A DNA stretch of 5,369 bases, taken from positions 1 through 5,369 of the forward strand of contig CANJKY010000327.1 of assembly GCA_947474875.1 (NCBI GenBank), written 5' to 3'. A program made the position numbers and the translations under genes. A model generated the notes under the pieces. It was not told where the DNA came from, did not search any database, and worked only from the letters and a program-made list of their open reading frames with translations. Within the stretch, counting starts at the first letter, position 1, and each line of letters opens with the position of its first letter. This DNA comes from Gemmataceae bacterium (GTDB lineage Bacteria > Planctomycetota > Planctomycetia > Gemmatales > Gemmataceae). Of the stretch, positions 1 to 5,356 are shown one piece after another.

Positions 1-1031
1 GTGAGCGCCTTCAGGCCGTCGTTCCGCAGCCCGCCGTTCGTCACTTCCAGCACGGCCAGGTTCGGGAGCTTCGCCCGGATCAACCCGTTCAGGTCGGCTT
101 TCGTCGGTGTGGCCGCGTGCAGGTGCAGCCGGCCGAGCGAGCGGAACGGTTTGGCGCCGAGCGGGGCGAGTACGCCTTGGCCCCACACGTGGACGGTGTG
201 CAGGTGCGGGGCGCGGGCCAGGGCCGACCACAGGGTCTTGCTGTGCCCCTTCGTGAAGGGGCACAGCAGCCGGTGCAACCCGGCGAACCAGTCGGCGGAC
301 ACCAGCTTCTTCGCCGCCGCCGGGGGGCAGCGGAACCCGTGGTGGGCGTCCCAGCGATGAAGGCGGGGCAGCTTCGCGGCGGCCAGGGCGGTGGCCTCGG
401 CGGCGTCCTTCACGTCCAGGTCGAGCCAGCGGACGGAGGCCCGCAGCGGCGAGCGGACGACGGCGTCCACCACCCCGGTGGACGGCCCCCACGGGGAGCC
501 GTTGTCCGCGAAAGCGGACAGTTGCCCGCACGCCTGGGCCGGCAGGATGCGGTGCAACTGGCGGCTGAAGTGTTCGGACACGTCCAGCCCGCGGAGGGTG
601 GTGCGGGCGAGTACTTCGGGCAGCGCGGCGGCGAACCGGTCCGCGGCCTCCTCCTCCTTCGCCGGCGTCCACCCGTCCCCCAGGTAGGGCTGCTGGGCGA
701 AGTACGGGAACCCGCGGTGGTAGCTGCTGCCGGTGTCGTCCCGATCCGGGTCGTACCGCGAGTCGTGGAAATCGACCCCACGGGGCAACTTCGGCGCGAG
801 ATCGAGCCGGCCGGTCAACCCGTCGAACGCCTCCCGCCGCTGCTCGATCAGGTCCGGGTAGTCTGGGTCGGCCGGGTTCTTGTCGTGCAGCGCGCACAGC
901 ACGCGGATGAAGCCGGCACGGGCCGGGTCGCCGTGTTCGTCCAGCCAGTCGGCGTACACCAACCGCGGCAGGTCGTTCTCGGCGTCGGCGATGACGGCGG
1001 CTTCGAGCGGCGGGTTCTTGGGGAAGGGCAC
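1..1031 (-). CDS. TIGR02996-domain protein with LRR-like region, partial (C-terminus beyond window)
   Basis: The gene runs leftward off the window, leaving 343 complete codons. Residues 8-50 match the TIGR02996 domain: an AAVIADAENDLPRLVYADWL core, then DEHGDPARAGFIRV, the usual 'PRLVYADWLeErGDp.ragFIR' signature at the usual N-terminal place. Residues about 195-343 contain leucine-rich-repeat-like strands, for example VRWLDLDV at 200-207, LGRLHLHA at 299-306 and LPNLAVLEVTNGGL at 322-335. TIGR02996 was defined as a repeat-companion domain common in Gemmata proteins, where it often precedes LRR-like repeats. Its biochemical role is unknown, and I infer only a possible protein-interaction scaffold. 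The start is GTG at 1031-1029: it puts the domain at the expected distance from the N-terminus and has GGAG at 1042-1039, seven bases upstream. The frame stays open upstream, with a TTG at 1049, but that codon lies next to the hairpin repeat and adds nothing resembling the family. The family call is firm; the function is not. Confidence 0.88.
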   Translation of the reverse strand, partial: MPFPKNPPLEAAVIADAENDLPRLVYADWLDEHGDPARAGFIRVLCALHDKNPADPDYPDLIEQRREAFDGLTGRLDLAPKLPRGVDFHDSRYDPDRDDTGSSYHRGFPYFAQQPYLGDGWTPAKEEEAADRFAAALPEVLARTTLRGLDVSEHFSRQLHRILPAQACGQLSAFADNGSPWGPSTGVVDAVVRSPLRASVRWLDLDVKDAAEATALAAAKLPRLHRWDAHHGFRCPPAAAKKLVSADWFAGLHRLLCPFTKGHSKTLWSALARAPHLHTVHVWGQGVLAPLGAKPFRSLGRLHLHAATPTKADLNGLIRAKLPNLAVLEVTNGGLRNDGLKAL

Positions 1032-1038
1032 GGGGCGA

Positions 1039-1042
1039 CTCC
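1039..1042 (-). promoter_or_regulatory. Ribosome binding site deciding the GTG start of the TIGR02996 gene
   Basis: On the minus strand GGAG lies seven bases before GTG at 1031-1029. This supports the GTG over the upstream TTG at 1049. The site sits immediately after the intergenic hairpin (1053-1077), so hairpin formation in the mRNA would leave it free. Confidence 0.5.
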
Positions 1043-1052
1043 GAAACAAATT

Positions 1053-1077
1053 CCCCCTCTCCGTTTCGGGGAGGGGG
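1053..1077. repeat. GC-rich hairpin in the permease/TIGR02996 gap; short relative of the repeat at 4706-4835
   Basis: Arms at 1053-1063 and 1067-1077 pair over 11 positions around a 3-base loop (1064-1066), with one T:G mismatch in DNA that is a G:U wobble in RNA. The right flank, GCA then GGGGGGTGAGG (1077-1090), matches the flank of the left hairpin of the longer element inside the ligase gene, where a CTCTCC/GGGGAG stem is followed by GGCA and later GGGGGGTGA. I read it as a truncated member of the same dispersed family. Transcribed leftward, the stem is followed by AATTTGTTT, so it could also attenuate or end the permease transcript, but there is no true T-tract. Confidence 0.6.
1053..1077 (-). 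terminator. Possible weak terminator or mRNA-end stabiliser after the permease gene
   Basis: The hairpin begins 22 bases past the permease stop (stop codon 1101-1099) and is GC-dominated. The bases downstream of the stem on the minus strand (1052-1044) are AATTTGTTT, only partly T-rich. Rho-independent termination is possible but not convincing, because the same stem is better explained as a dispersed repeat. Confidence 0.25.
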
Positions 1078-1098
1078 CAGGGGGGTGAGGTCTGCCTT

Positions 1099-2676
1099 TC
1101 AATCCAGCCGCATCCGCCACCACGCCAGGGCGGTGAACCCCAGGCCGAACGCGGTCAGCACCCCGCACGCCGCCCACACCAGCCCCAGGTCCGGCCCGGC
1201 GGCGTCCGCCGCCAGCAGTTGCTCGTAGGCGTCCAGCGCCCACGCATGCGGCGTGATCTTGCTCCACTCCCGCATGGCCGCCGGCATCATCTCCCGCGGC
1301 ATCATCGACCCGCTCACCCCGGCCAGCACCAGCACCAGCAGCGTGCCGTACACCGACACCTGCGTCTCGGTGGTCGCCCACCCGGCCACCAGCAGGGCCA
1401 GCCCGACCGCCGCGAAGCTGGTGCTCACCGCCACCGGCACCAGCAGCCACGGCTGCGGGCCGAAGCTCATGCCGAACACGATCTTGCCGGCCATCAGTAG
1501 GAACGCCCCCTGCACCAGCGATACGAGCAGGCACGGGATCAGCTTGCCGAGCAGGATGTCCATCCGGCTGATGGGCGCCGCCCGCAGCCGCACCAGCGTG
1601 CCGTGCCGCCGCTCGGCCACGAACAGCCAGCCCACCGTCAGCACCAGGAAGAACGCGAACGTGACCGTGTAACTCGGCACCAGCACCTGGTACCGCTTCC
1701 CGCCGCGGCCGAACTTCGGGGCGTCGTCGCCGTACTCCTGCTCGTTCCCGGCCTTGGCGTCGGGCGGGGCGTCTTTGGTCAGCCCGTGCCACGTCGGGGC
1801 GGTGAAGTCGTAGCTGTCGAAGAACCCGCCGATGCCCTTGCGGATGCCGCCGCCGAGCGTCTCCTTCGACAGCACCCGGTACGCCAGCCCGAGCTGCGGG
1901 ATGTACTTCTCCATCTTGTCCATGAACAGGTCGTTGCCGATCAGGTCGAAGGCCCGGCCGATCATCCACGGGATGACCACCCGCATCAGGCTCACCTGCG
2001 TCACCTGCGTGACCACCGCCGACCCGATCGGCTGGTACGGGTTGTCCGGGATGGTCACGTCCAGGCTGCGGGTGCGGATGCCGTAGCGGTCGAGCGGGTT
2101 GATCGGGGCGGGGCGGAACTCCCCGCCGACGAACGAGCAGCGGTCCACCTTGTTGCTGAACTCCGGGCCGAACACCACCACCGCCGCCCGCTTCCCCCGC
2201 TTCACCAGCCGCTCCGCCTCCTCGCGGTTTGGCAGCCGCTCGATCTTGATGTTGCCGGTGTCCTTCAGGTCGGCGATGACGACATCGACCCAGCGGCCGG
2301 TGGGCGGGTGGACCCGCCGCAGCGGGGTGACGACCGCCGTGCCGCCGAGCAGGGCTATCGTCGGCCGGGTGCGGGCCGGCGGGTTCCAGATGGTCGGGAA
2401 CGGCTTGCCGGGGATGGTGAAGCTGACCGACCCGAGGACGGCGGCGGCCGCGTCGGACTGCACCGGCGGCAGGTCGGCGAACGAGTCGGTCAGCCCGCGG
2501 TCCTCGTCCACGATGGTGACTTGCAGTTGATCGTCCGGCTTGCGGCCGAACGCCTCCCCGAGCGTCACCCCGAGGATGAGGATGAGCACCAGCGGCATGA
2601 GCAGCAGGATGACCGCCGACCGCGGGTCGCGGAGCAGCAGCCGCAGGTCTTTGGCCGCGAGGGTGAGGAACGGCAT
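1099..2676 (-). CDS. ABC-2 type transporter permease
   Basis: This 525-residue inner-membrane subunit belongs to an ABC exporter of the ABC-2 (PF12698-like) class; the substrate is unknown. The N-terminus is a short cytoplasmic stretch with KDLRLLLRDPRS (9-20), typical of the class, followed by TM1 at about 21-40. Residues about 41-334 form a large soluble domain, presumably extracytoplasmic. Five more membrane segments follow at about 335-354, 378-400, 409-434, 440-458 and 496-519. The family hallmarks are ERRHGTLVRLRAAPIS (355-370) after TM2, and SGSMMPREMMP (455-465) with ITPHAWALDAYEQLL (474-488) before the last helix. Starts other than ATG 2676 were not found in the short upstream gap, and there is no clear Shine-Dalgarno motif. 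An ATPase partner would normally be adjacent, but none is in the window; the neighbours are accessory genes upstream and a TIGR02996 gene downstream. The family is firm, but the substrate and the partner ATPase cannot be told. Confidence 0.93.
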   Translation of the reverse strand: MPFLTLAAKDLRLLLRDPRSAVILLLMPLVLILILGVTLGEAFGRKPDDQLQVTIVDEDRGLTDSFADLPPVQSDAAAAVLGSVSFTIPGKPFPTIWNPPARTRPTIALLGGTAVVTPLRRVHPPTGRWVDVVIADLKDTGNIKIERLPNREEAERLVKRGKRAAVVVFGPEFSNKVDRCSFVGGEFRPAPINPLDRYGIRTRSLDVTIPDNPYQPIGSAVVTQVTQVSLMRVVIPWMIGRAFDLIGNDLFMDKMEKYIPQLGLAYRVLSKETLGGGIRKGIGGFFDSYDFTAPTWHGLTKDAPPDAKAGNEQEYGDDAPKFGRGGKRYQVLVPSYTVTFAFFLVLTVGWLFVAERRHGTLVRLRAAPISRMDILLGKLIPCLLVSLVQGAFLLMAGKIVFGMSFGPQPWLLVPVAVSTSFAAVGLALLVAGWATTETQVSVYGTLLVLVLAGVSGSMMPREMMPAAMREWSKITPHAWALDAYEQLLAADAAGPDLGLVWAACGVLTAFGLGFTALAWWRMRLD

Positions 2677-2721
2677 TGGCGGCAGTAGGTGAGGAAGACG
2701 GGGGTGTTGTAGGGCGCCCGC

Positions 2722-3069
2722 TCAGTCCACCACCTTCACCGGCACCTTCCGCTGCCCGGCCATCCACGGCTGGCCGGGCATCTCCTTCAGCCAGTCGGAC
2801 AGGCTGGGGATAAACCCCAGGTCTTCCAGCACGTGTTGTTCGGCGATGTCCCGCACATGCACCACCCGCCCGGCCGAGTTGGTGAGGGTGCGGCCGAAGA
2901 TGTCTTCGATAACGAAGATGCCGAACGCCGAGTGGAACACACACCGGTGCGTCACCTCGGCGTGCGCCATCTTGGTGCTGTCCATCTTCTCGTGGATGTG
3001 GATGTAGTCGTCCGGCGTCCCGCCCCACCGCCGGGCAGACGACTCCGCATGCACCCACGCCTTCGCCAT
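2722..3069 (-). CDS. Small His-rich protein, DUF6915-like
   Basis: This 115-residue soluble protein has no signal peptide or membrane segment. From memory its pattern fits the DUF6915 family: HAESSARRWGGTPDDYIHIH (7-26), then a D/STK segment, HAEVTHR (36-42), FHSAFGIFVIEDIFG (45-59), TLTNSAGRVVHVRDIAEQHV (61-80), LEDLGFIPSLSDWL (81-94) and PWM (101-103). The family is uncharacterised. Eight histidines (7, 24, 26, 36, 41, 46, 71, 79), several at positions I recall as conserved, hint at a metal site; this is inference. The ATG at 3069 is chosen because GGAGG (3082-3078) lies eight bases upstream and family members begin with a similar 'MA..WxHA'. It starts three bases after the stop of the preceding gene, so it is almost certainly co-translated with the two paralogous genes upstream. 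It is the last gene of that compact unit. Confidence 0.8.
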   Translation of the reverse strand: MAKAWVHAESSARRWGGTPDDYIHIHEKMDSTKMAHAEVTHRCVFHSAFGIFVIEDIFGRTLTNSAGRVVHVRDIAEQHVLEDLGFIPSLSDWLKEMPGQPWMAGQRKVPVKVVD

Positions 3070-3072
3070 CGC

Positions 3073-3552
3073 TCAGTCCTCCAGTTCGACCGCTTGCACA
3101 CGGTGGAACGTCATCCCTTCGAACGGCTCCCACAGCGCCGCCTTTTGCGCCGCGCTCATGTCCTTCGCGTGTTTCGACCACCACTCGCGGAACTGTTTCG
3201 GGTGCTCATATTCGTCCTTCCCGAACTTGATCGGCGGGATGCCGAGTTCTTTGAGCTTGGCTACCAGCGCCACGGCGAACGGTTTGGTGTCGGCTTGTCG
3301 CTCTTCCTCAGCCAAGAGGGGAATCGGAAAGGTAGACCGGATGTCGGCGTCCAACTGGCGGGCGTACTCGTTCGCCGCCTTGCGGGTGGCGAACGCCTTG
3401 ACCGGCACCAGGGAGGGCTCGCCGTCGTCGCCGGTCGATCGGTAGTAGTGGACGCCATCGTAGTCGTTAGCGTCGAACCCGTCTCGTAACACCAAGTACA
3501 CCCGCACCTTCGCCGACTGATCCGCCTGCTTCGGCTTCTTGGCTTGGCTCAT
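3073..3552 (-). CDS. Uncharacterised protein, single copy of a WW...WEP...F-RV domain
   Basis: This 159-residue soluble protein does not match any family I can name. After a lysine-rich polar N-terminus (1-15) comes a strand-like VRVYLVLRDGF (16-26), then VPVKAFATRKAANEYARQL (49-67), the look of a beta-strand followed by a helix that handles an 'adjusted index'. A charged middle leads to FREWW (121-125), Q136, WEPFEGMTFHRV (141-152) and a terminal AVELED. The same order occurs in the upstream neighbour (WAKWW, Q116, WEPLHRVRFYRV), so the two are paralogues. The start ATG 3552-3550 overlaps the neighbour's TGA as ATGA and has GGAGG (3564-3560) seven bases before it, which rules out the longer upstream reading. 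Translational coupling to the upstream gene is likely. The next gene begins three bases after its stop. The function is unknown; a role together with its paralogue and the DUF6915-like protein is inferred from the operon only. Confidence 0.85.
   Translation of the reverse strand: MSQAKKPKQADQSAKVRVYLVLRDGFDANDYDGVHYYRSTGDDGEPSLVPVKAFATRKAANEYARQLDADIRSTFPIPLLAEEERQADTKPFAVALVAKLKELGIPPIKFGKDEYEHPKQFREWWSKHAKDMSAAQKAALWEPFEGMTFHRVQAVELED
3078..3082 (-). promoter_or_regulatory. Ribosome binding site of the DUF6915-like gene
   Basis: GGAGG lies inside the last codons (ELED) of the preceding gene, eight bases before ATG 3069. It supports this start and tight co-translation. Confidence 0.7.
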
Positions 3553-4331
3553 CCGATGCCCTCCAACTCGATTTCGATCACCTCCCAGAACGGCACTTCG
3601 TGGGCGGCGAAGGTGTCGAGTGGATCGCCGTCTTCGTCGGGCTCGGTCCGCTCCGGCGTTGGCGGCGGCTCGAACGGGGAGCGGCCCGGCAGCACCCGGT
3701 CGTTCAGCTCGAACTGATTCGCCCCGGCCGGTTCGTACCCGTACTCGTGAGCGTTCTCGTCCCACACGTCGGTGGCAATTTCGTTGTGATCCTTGCACTC
3801 CTTCAGCGCCTTCTCCCGGTTCCTATAGACGGTGAACACCGTGCCGCCCTCCGGCCCCGGATAATACCACTCGTCATTGTACCCCCAGTTCACCCGCACC
3901 AGGGCGTACCCGACCGGCACCTTCGGCCGCTCCGTCACCCGGTAGAACCGCACCCGGTGTAGCGGCTCCCACGCCCGCTCGGACTGCTCCGGCGTCCATG
4001 TCGGCGCGTTCTTTTCCCACCACTTCGCCCAGTCGCGGAGACCGGTTTTCTTGTCCGGCTTGGGTGGGTCAATGTCGTGATCCATGTACCAGTCAGTCAG
4101 GGCGTACTCGGGCAGTTCGGTCTGGTCGGTGGGTGGGGCGAGAGTGCCGGCGAACGGGTTCACCACCGCCCGCGCCTTCCGCTCCTCGGCGAGACAAAAT
4201 GCCTCGGCCTCATCCGCCGTGTTGAACGACTGAATGCGGGTGAACCCCGGTAGCCGGTGGAACGTAGGCGGGTGGCCGGTCCGCCGCCAGTTGAACCGCT
4301 CGACCACAAAATGCGTCGCCGGTTTCGCCAT
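3549..4331 (-). CDS. Uncharacterised two-domain protein, paralogue of the next gene
   Basis: This 260-residue, acidic, tryptophan/tyrosine-rich soluble protein belongs to no family I recognise. Domain 1 (about 6-134) has FVVERFNW, then SFNTADEAEAFCLAEE (35-50), VVNPF (56-60), WAKWW (101-105), Q116 and WEPLHRVRFYRVTE (121-134). Domain 2 (about 138-258) restarts with VGYALVRVNW (140-149), YNDEWYYPGPEGG, VYRNREKALKEC (168-179), a proline/acidic linker (219-238) and VPFWEVIEIELEG (246-258), which parallels the end of domain 1 and of the 159-residue neighbour. It therefore appears to be an internal duplication, with domain 2 having lost the WW and WEP part. ATG 4331-4329 is preceded by GGAGG (4344-4340) with an 8-base spacer. 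The gene opens the accessory operon, 77 bases after the ligase stop; that gap contains an AT-rich patch (TTACTATT on the minus strand) that could hold a -10 box. The stop overlaps the next start as ATGA. Confidence 0.85.
   Translation of the reverse strand: MAKPATHFVVERFNWRRTGHPPTFHRLPGFTRIQSFNTADEAEAFCLAEERKARAVVNPFAGTLAPPTDQTELPEYALTDWYMDHDIDPPKPDKKTGLRDWAKWWEKNAPTWTPEQSERAWEPLHRVRFYRVTERPKVPVGYALVRVNWGYNDEWYYPGPEGGTVFTVYRNREKALKECKDHNEIATDVWDENAHEYGYEPAGANQFELNDRVLPGRSPFEPPPTPERTEPDEDGDPLDTFAAHEVPFWEVIEIELEGIG
3560..3564 (-). promoter_or_regulatory. Ribosome binding site embedded in the end of the upstream gene
   Basis: GGAGG lies within the last codons of the 260-residue protein gene (in the ELEGIG tail), seven bases before the overlapping ATG at 3552. 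It fixes the start of the 159-residue protein and fits translational coupling. Confidence 0.7.
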
Positions 4332-4339
4332 CGCCAAGA

Positions 4340-4344
4340 CCTCC
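4340..4344 (-). promoter_or_regulatory. Ribosome binding site of the first accessory gene
   Basis: GGAGG lies on the minus strand eight bases before ATG 4331. It decides the start, because the open frame continues far upstream as an antisense-free shadow through the ligase gene. The same motif at the same distance precedes the next two genes (3560-3564 and 3078-3082). Confidence 0.7.
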
Positions 4345-4369
4345 GCCGCGTGCGGGTGAACTCGGGGCA

Positions 4370-4375
4370 ATAGTA
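4370..4375 (-). promoter_or_regulatory. Possible -10 box ahead of the accessory operon
   Basis: TACTAT on the minus strand is the only AT-rich hexamer in the 77-base gap (4332-4408) between the ligase stop and the first accessory gene. No good -35 box is visible 16-18 bases upstream, so the operon may instead be read from the ligase promoter. Confidence 0.2.
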
Positions 4376-4408
4376 ATCGAACGCCGGCGGGCGGGGAAAT
4401 GTTCGCGG

Positions 4409-5320
4409 CTACCGCTTCTCGTTCCAGTCGGCGGCGGCGTACTTGTCGGCGGTGGTGCGGTCGGCGTGGGCGAGTTCGTCGGCCGTCCAGTCGCCGGGTT
4501 CGATCGCCCAGCCGGTTTGCGTGGTGAAGTGTTCGACCACCGCCGCGGCGAGGTGGTGGCGGTCGATGGACACGCCGGTCAGGTCGGTGACGCCGGGGAG
4601 TTGCGGGGCGAACGGCGAGCGAGCCAACAGGATGCTGCCATGCTGGAGCAGGGCACCCTTCCACTTCCGCTGGGCGCTGCCGGCGATCTTGTGGAGGGTG
4701 TTTTCGCCCTCTCCCCGCTGGGGAGAGGGCAAGCTCGGCGCAGCCGAGCGCGGGTGGGGGGGTGATACGCCACAATGCCCCTCACCCGCCGTTCTCGCTC
4801 CGCTCGAATCGGCGACCTCTCCCCGGCGGGGAGAGTAGAAGAACCGTTTGCTCTGTTCCGAGAATCGCACTCGGGCTTCCACCACCAAATCCCCCGGCGT
4901 GTGGTGCAGGAAGCACAGCACCGGGCCGAGCTTCTGCTCCTCTCCGCACACCACCGCCTTCGCCGTCACGCCCCACTTCGCCCGCAGCACGTCGCGGACG
5001 AAATAGTGCATCCGGCAGATCCACGACTCGCCCGGCGGCTGCCAGTGCGGGCCGGGCGGCAGGGCGAGCGAGTAGGTGATCTCGGTCGGCGGGTCGTGGA
5101 CGATGGCCGCCCCGCCGGTCGCCCGGCGGACGTAGGCCAACTCCGGCAACCGTTCGGCGGCCGGCTGGAAGTACCCCAGGCTGACGGTCGGCTCGGTCCA
5201 GGTGTAGAAGCGGAGGGAGGCCACGCCGCGGTCGGCGGCGGACAGGAGCAGGGCCTCGTCGCGGGCCATGTTCCCGGCCCCGGACGCGGCGGCGAACGGT
5301 AGGAGGCGGATGGGGGGCAT
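4409..5320 (-). CDS. Lipoate-protein ligase / LipM-like octanoyltransferase family protein with in-frame repeat insertion
   Basis: The product belongs to the BPL/LplA/LipB catalytic fold (PF03099), whose members join lipoate or octanoate to carrier domains of 2-oxoacid dehydrogenases and GCV-H in the cytoplasm. Landmarks are LRFYTWTEPTVSLGYFQP (36-53), RRATGGAAIVHDP (65-77) as the substrate-binding glycine motif, TYSLALP (82-88), and LCF with Cys136, where LipM-type enzymes carry their acyl-accepting cysteine. KIAGSAQRKWKGALLQHGSI (211-230) holds the invariant lysine K211. In relatives only a few residues separate the 'GDLVV' stretch (143-147) from the KIAGSAQ lysine; here 63 residues do, and DNA palindromes encode most of them. 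Without them the protein would be about 243 residues, normal for the family. The start at ATG 5320 matches the family N-terminus (IRLLPF, then NMARDEALL); the in-frame ATG at 5368 would translate the upstream repeat. The Shine-Dalgarno is weak. Whether it is a ligase or an octanoyltransferase, and whether it is active with the insert, is unresolved. Confidence 0.85.
   Translation of the reverse strand: MPPIRLLPFAAASGAGNMARDEALLLSAADRGVASLRFYTWTEPTVSLGYFQPAAERLPELAYVRRATGGAAIVHDPPTEITYSLALPPGPHWQPPGESWICRMHYFVRDVLRAKWGVTAKAVVCGEEQKLGPVLCFLHHTPGDLVVEARVRFSEQSKRFFYSPRRGEVADSSGARTAGEGHCGVSPPHPRSAAPSLPSPQRGEGENTLHKIAGSAQRKWKGALLQHGSILLARSPFAPQLPGVTDLTGVSIDRHHLAAAVVEHFTTQTGWAIEPGDWTADELAHADRTTADKYAAADWNEKR
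4706..4835. repeat. Composite palindromic repeat inserted in frame in the ligase gene
   Basis: There are three perfect stems in order: 4706-4716/4720-4730 (11 bp, CCCTCTCCCC-type arm, 3-base loop), 4733-4739/4743-4749 (GCTCGGC/GCCGAGC, 3-base loop), and 4817-4824/4828-4835 (CTCTCCCC/GGGGAGAG, 3-base loop). A wider pair, 4750-4756 with 4783-4789 (GCGGGTG/CACCCGC), encloses a spacer. The two CTCTCCCC hairpins end the element, so it is roughly symmetric, like a small non-autonomous or REP-type element. On the coding strand it is read as FYSPRRGEV...PSLPSPQRGEGE (161-206) with no stop and no frameshift. A foreign segment probably extends on both sides to about 4691-4870, since residues 151-160 and 207-210 also do not fit the family. 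No clear target-site duplication was found. Confidence 0.8.
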
Positions 5321-5336
5321 GTTCTTTTTTCGGTGG

Positions 5337-5356
5337 CACAGGCCTCCAGGCCTGTG
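5337..5356. repeat. Perfect 9-bp inverted repeat upstream of the ligase gene
   Basis: CACAGGCCT (5337-5345), two bases, then AGGCCTGTG (5348-5356). It lies 16 bases upstream of the ligase ATG. Sequences of the type GGCACAGGC-TTCCA-GCCTGTG are, to my knowledge, dispersed in great number between planctomycete genes; this is recollection and unsearched. A 2-base loop means the RNA hairpin would open to a 6-base loop with a 7-bp stem. It may be an operator, a REP-like element or part of the 5' leader. The window ends 13 bases further on, so the full repeat unit may not be visible. Confidence 0.6.

Noticed and set aside
117..1088. A 323-codon open frame on the plus strand
   Set aside because: It is antisense to the TIGR02996 gene, of low complexity (V, G, R, Q, P), and without a plausible start signal or family.
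1992..2009. Exact tandem 9-mer TCACCTGCG x2 in the permease gene
   Set aside because: It only encodes a VTQVTQ stretch in the soluble domain; a two-unit repeat in GC-rich coding DNA is unremarkable.
1603..2688. A 361-codon open frame on the plus strand
   Set aside because: It is an antisense shadow of the permease gene with R/H/D-rich composition; the minus-strand frame has clear membrane segments and family motifs.
2712..2719. GGGCGCCC palindrome after the DUF6915-like stop as a terminator
   Set aside because: It has no loop and no T-tract, so it cannot form a terminator hairpin by itself.
848..3184. A 778-codon open frame on the minus strand
   Set aside because: It runs across the permease, DUF6915-like and TIGR02996 genes in another frame, is dominated by R, G, A and P with no recognisable motif, and is a typical GC-rich shadow.
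3553..3798. An 82-residue N-terminal extension of the 159-residue protein
   Set aside because: It lies within the upstream gene in another frame, is arginine-rich, and the ATG at 3552 has a good GGAGG site.
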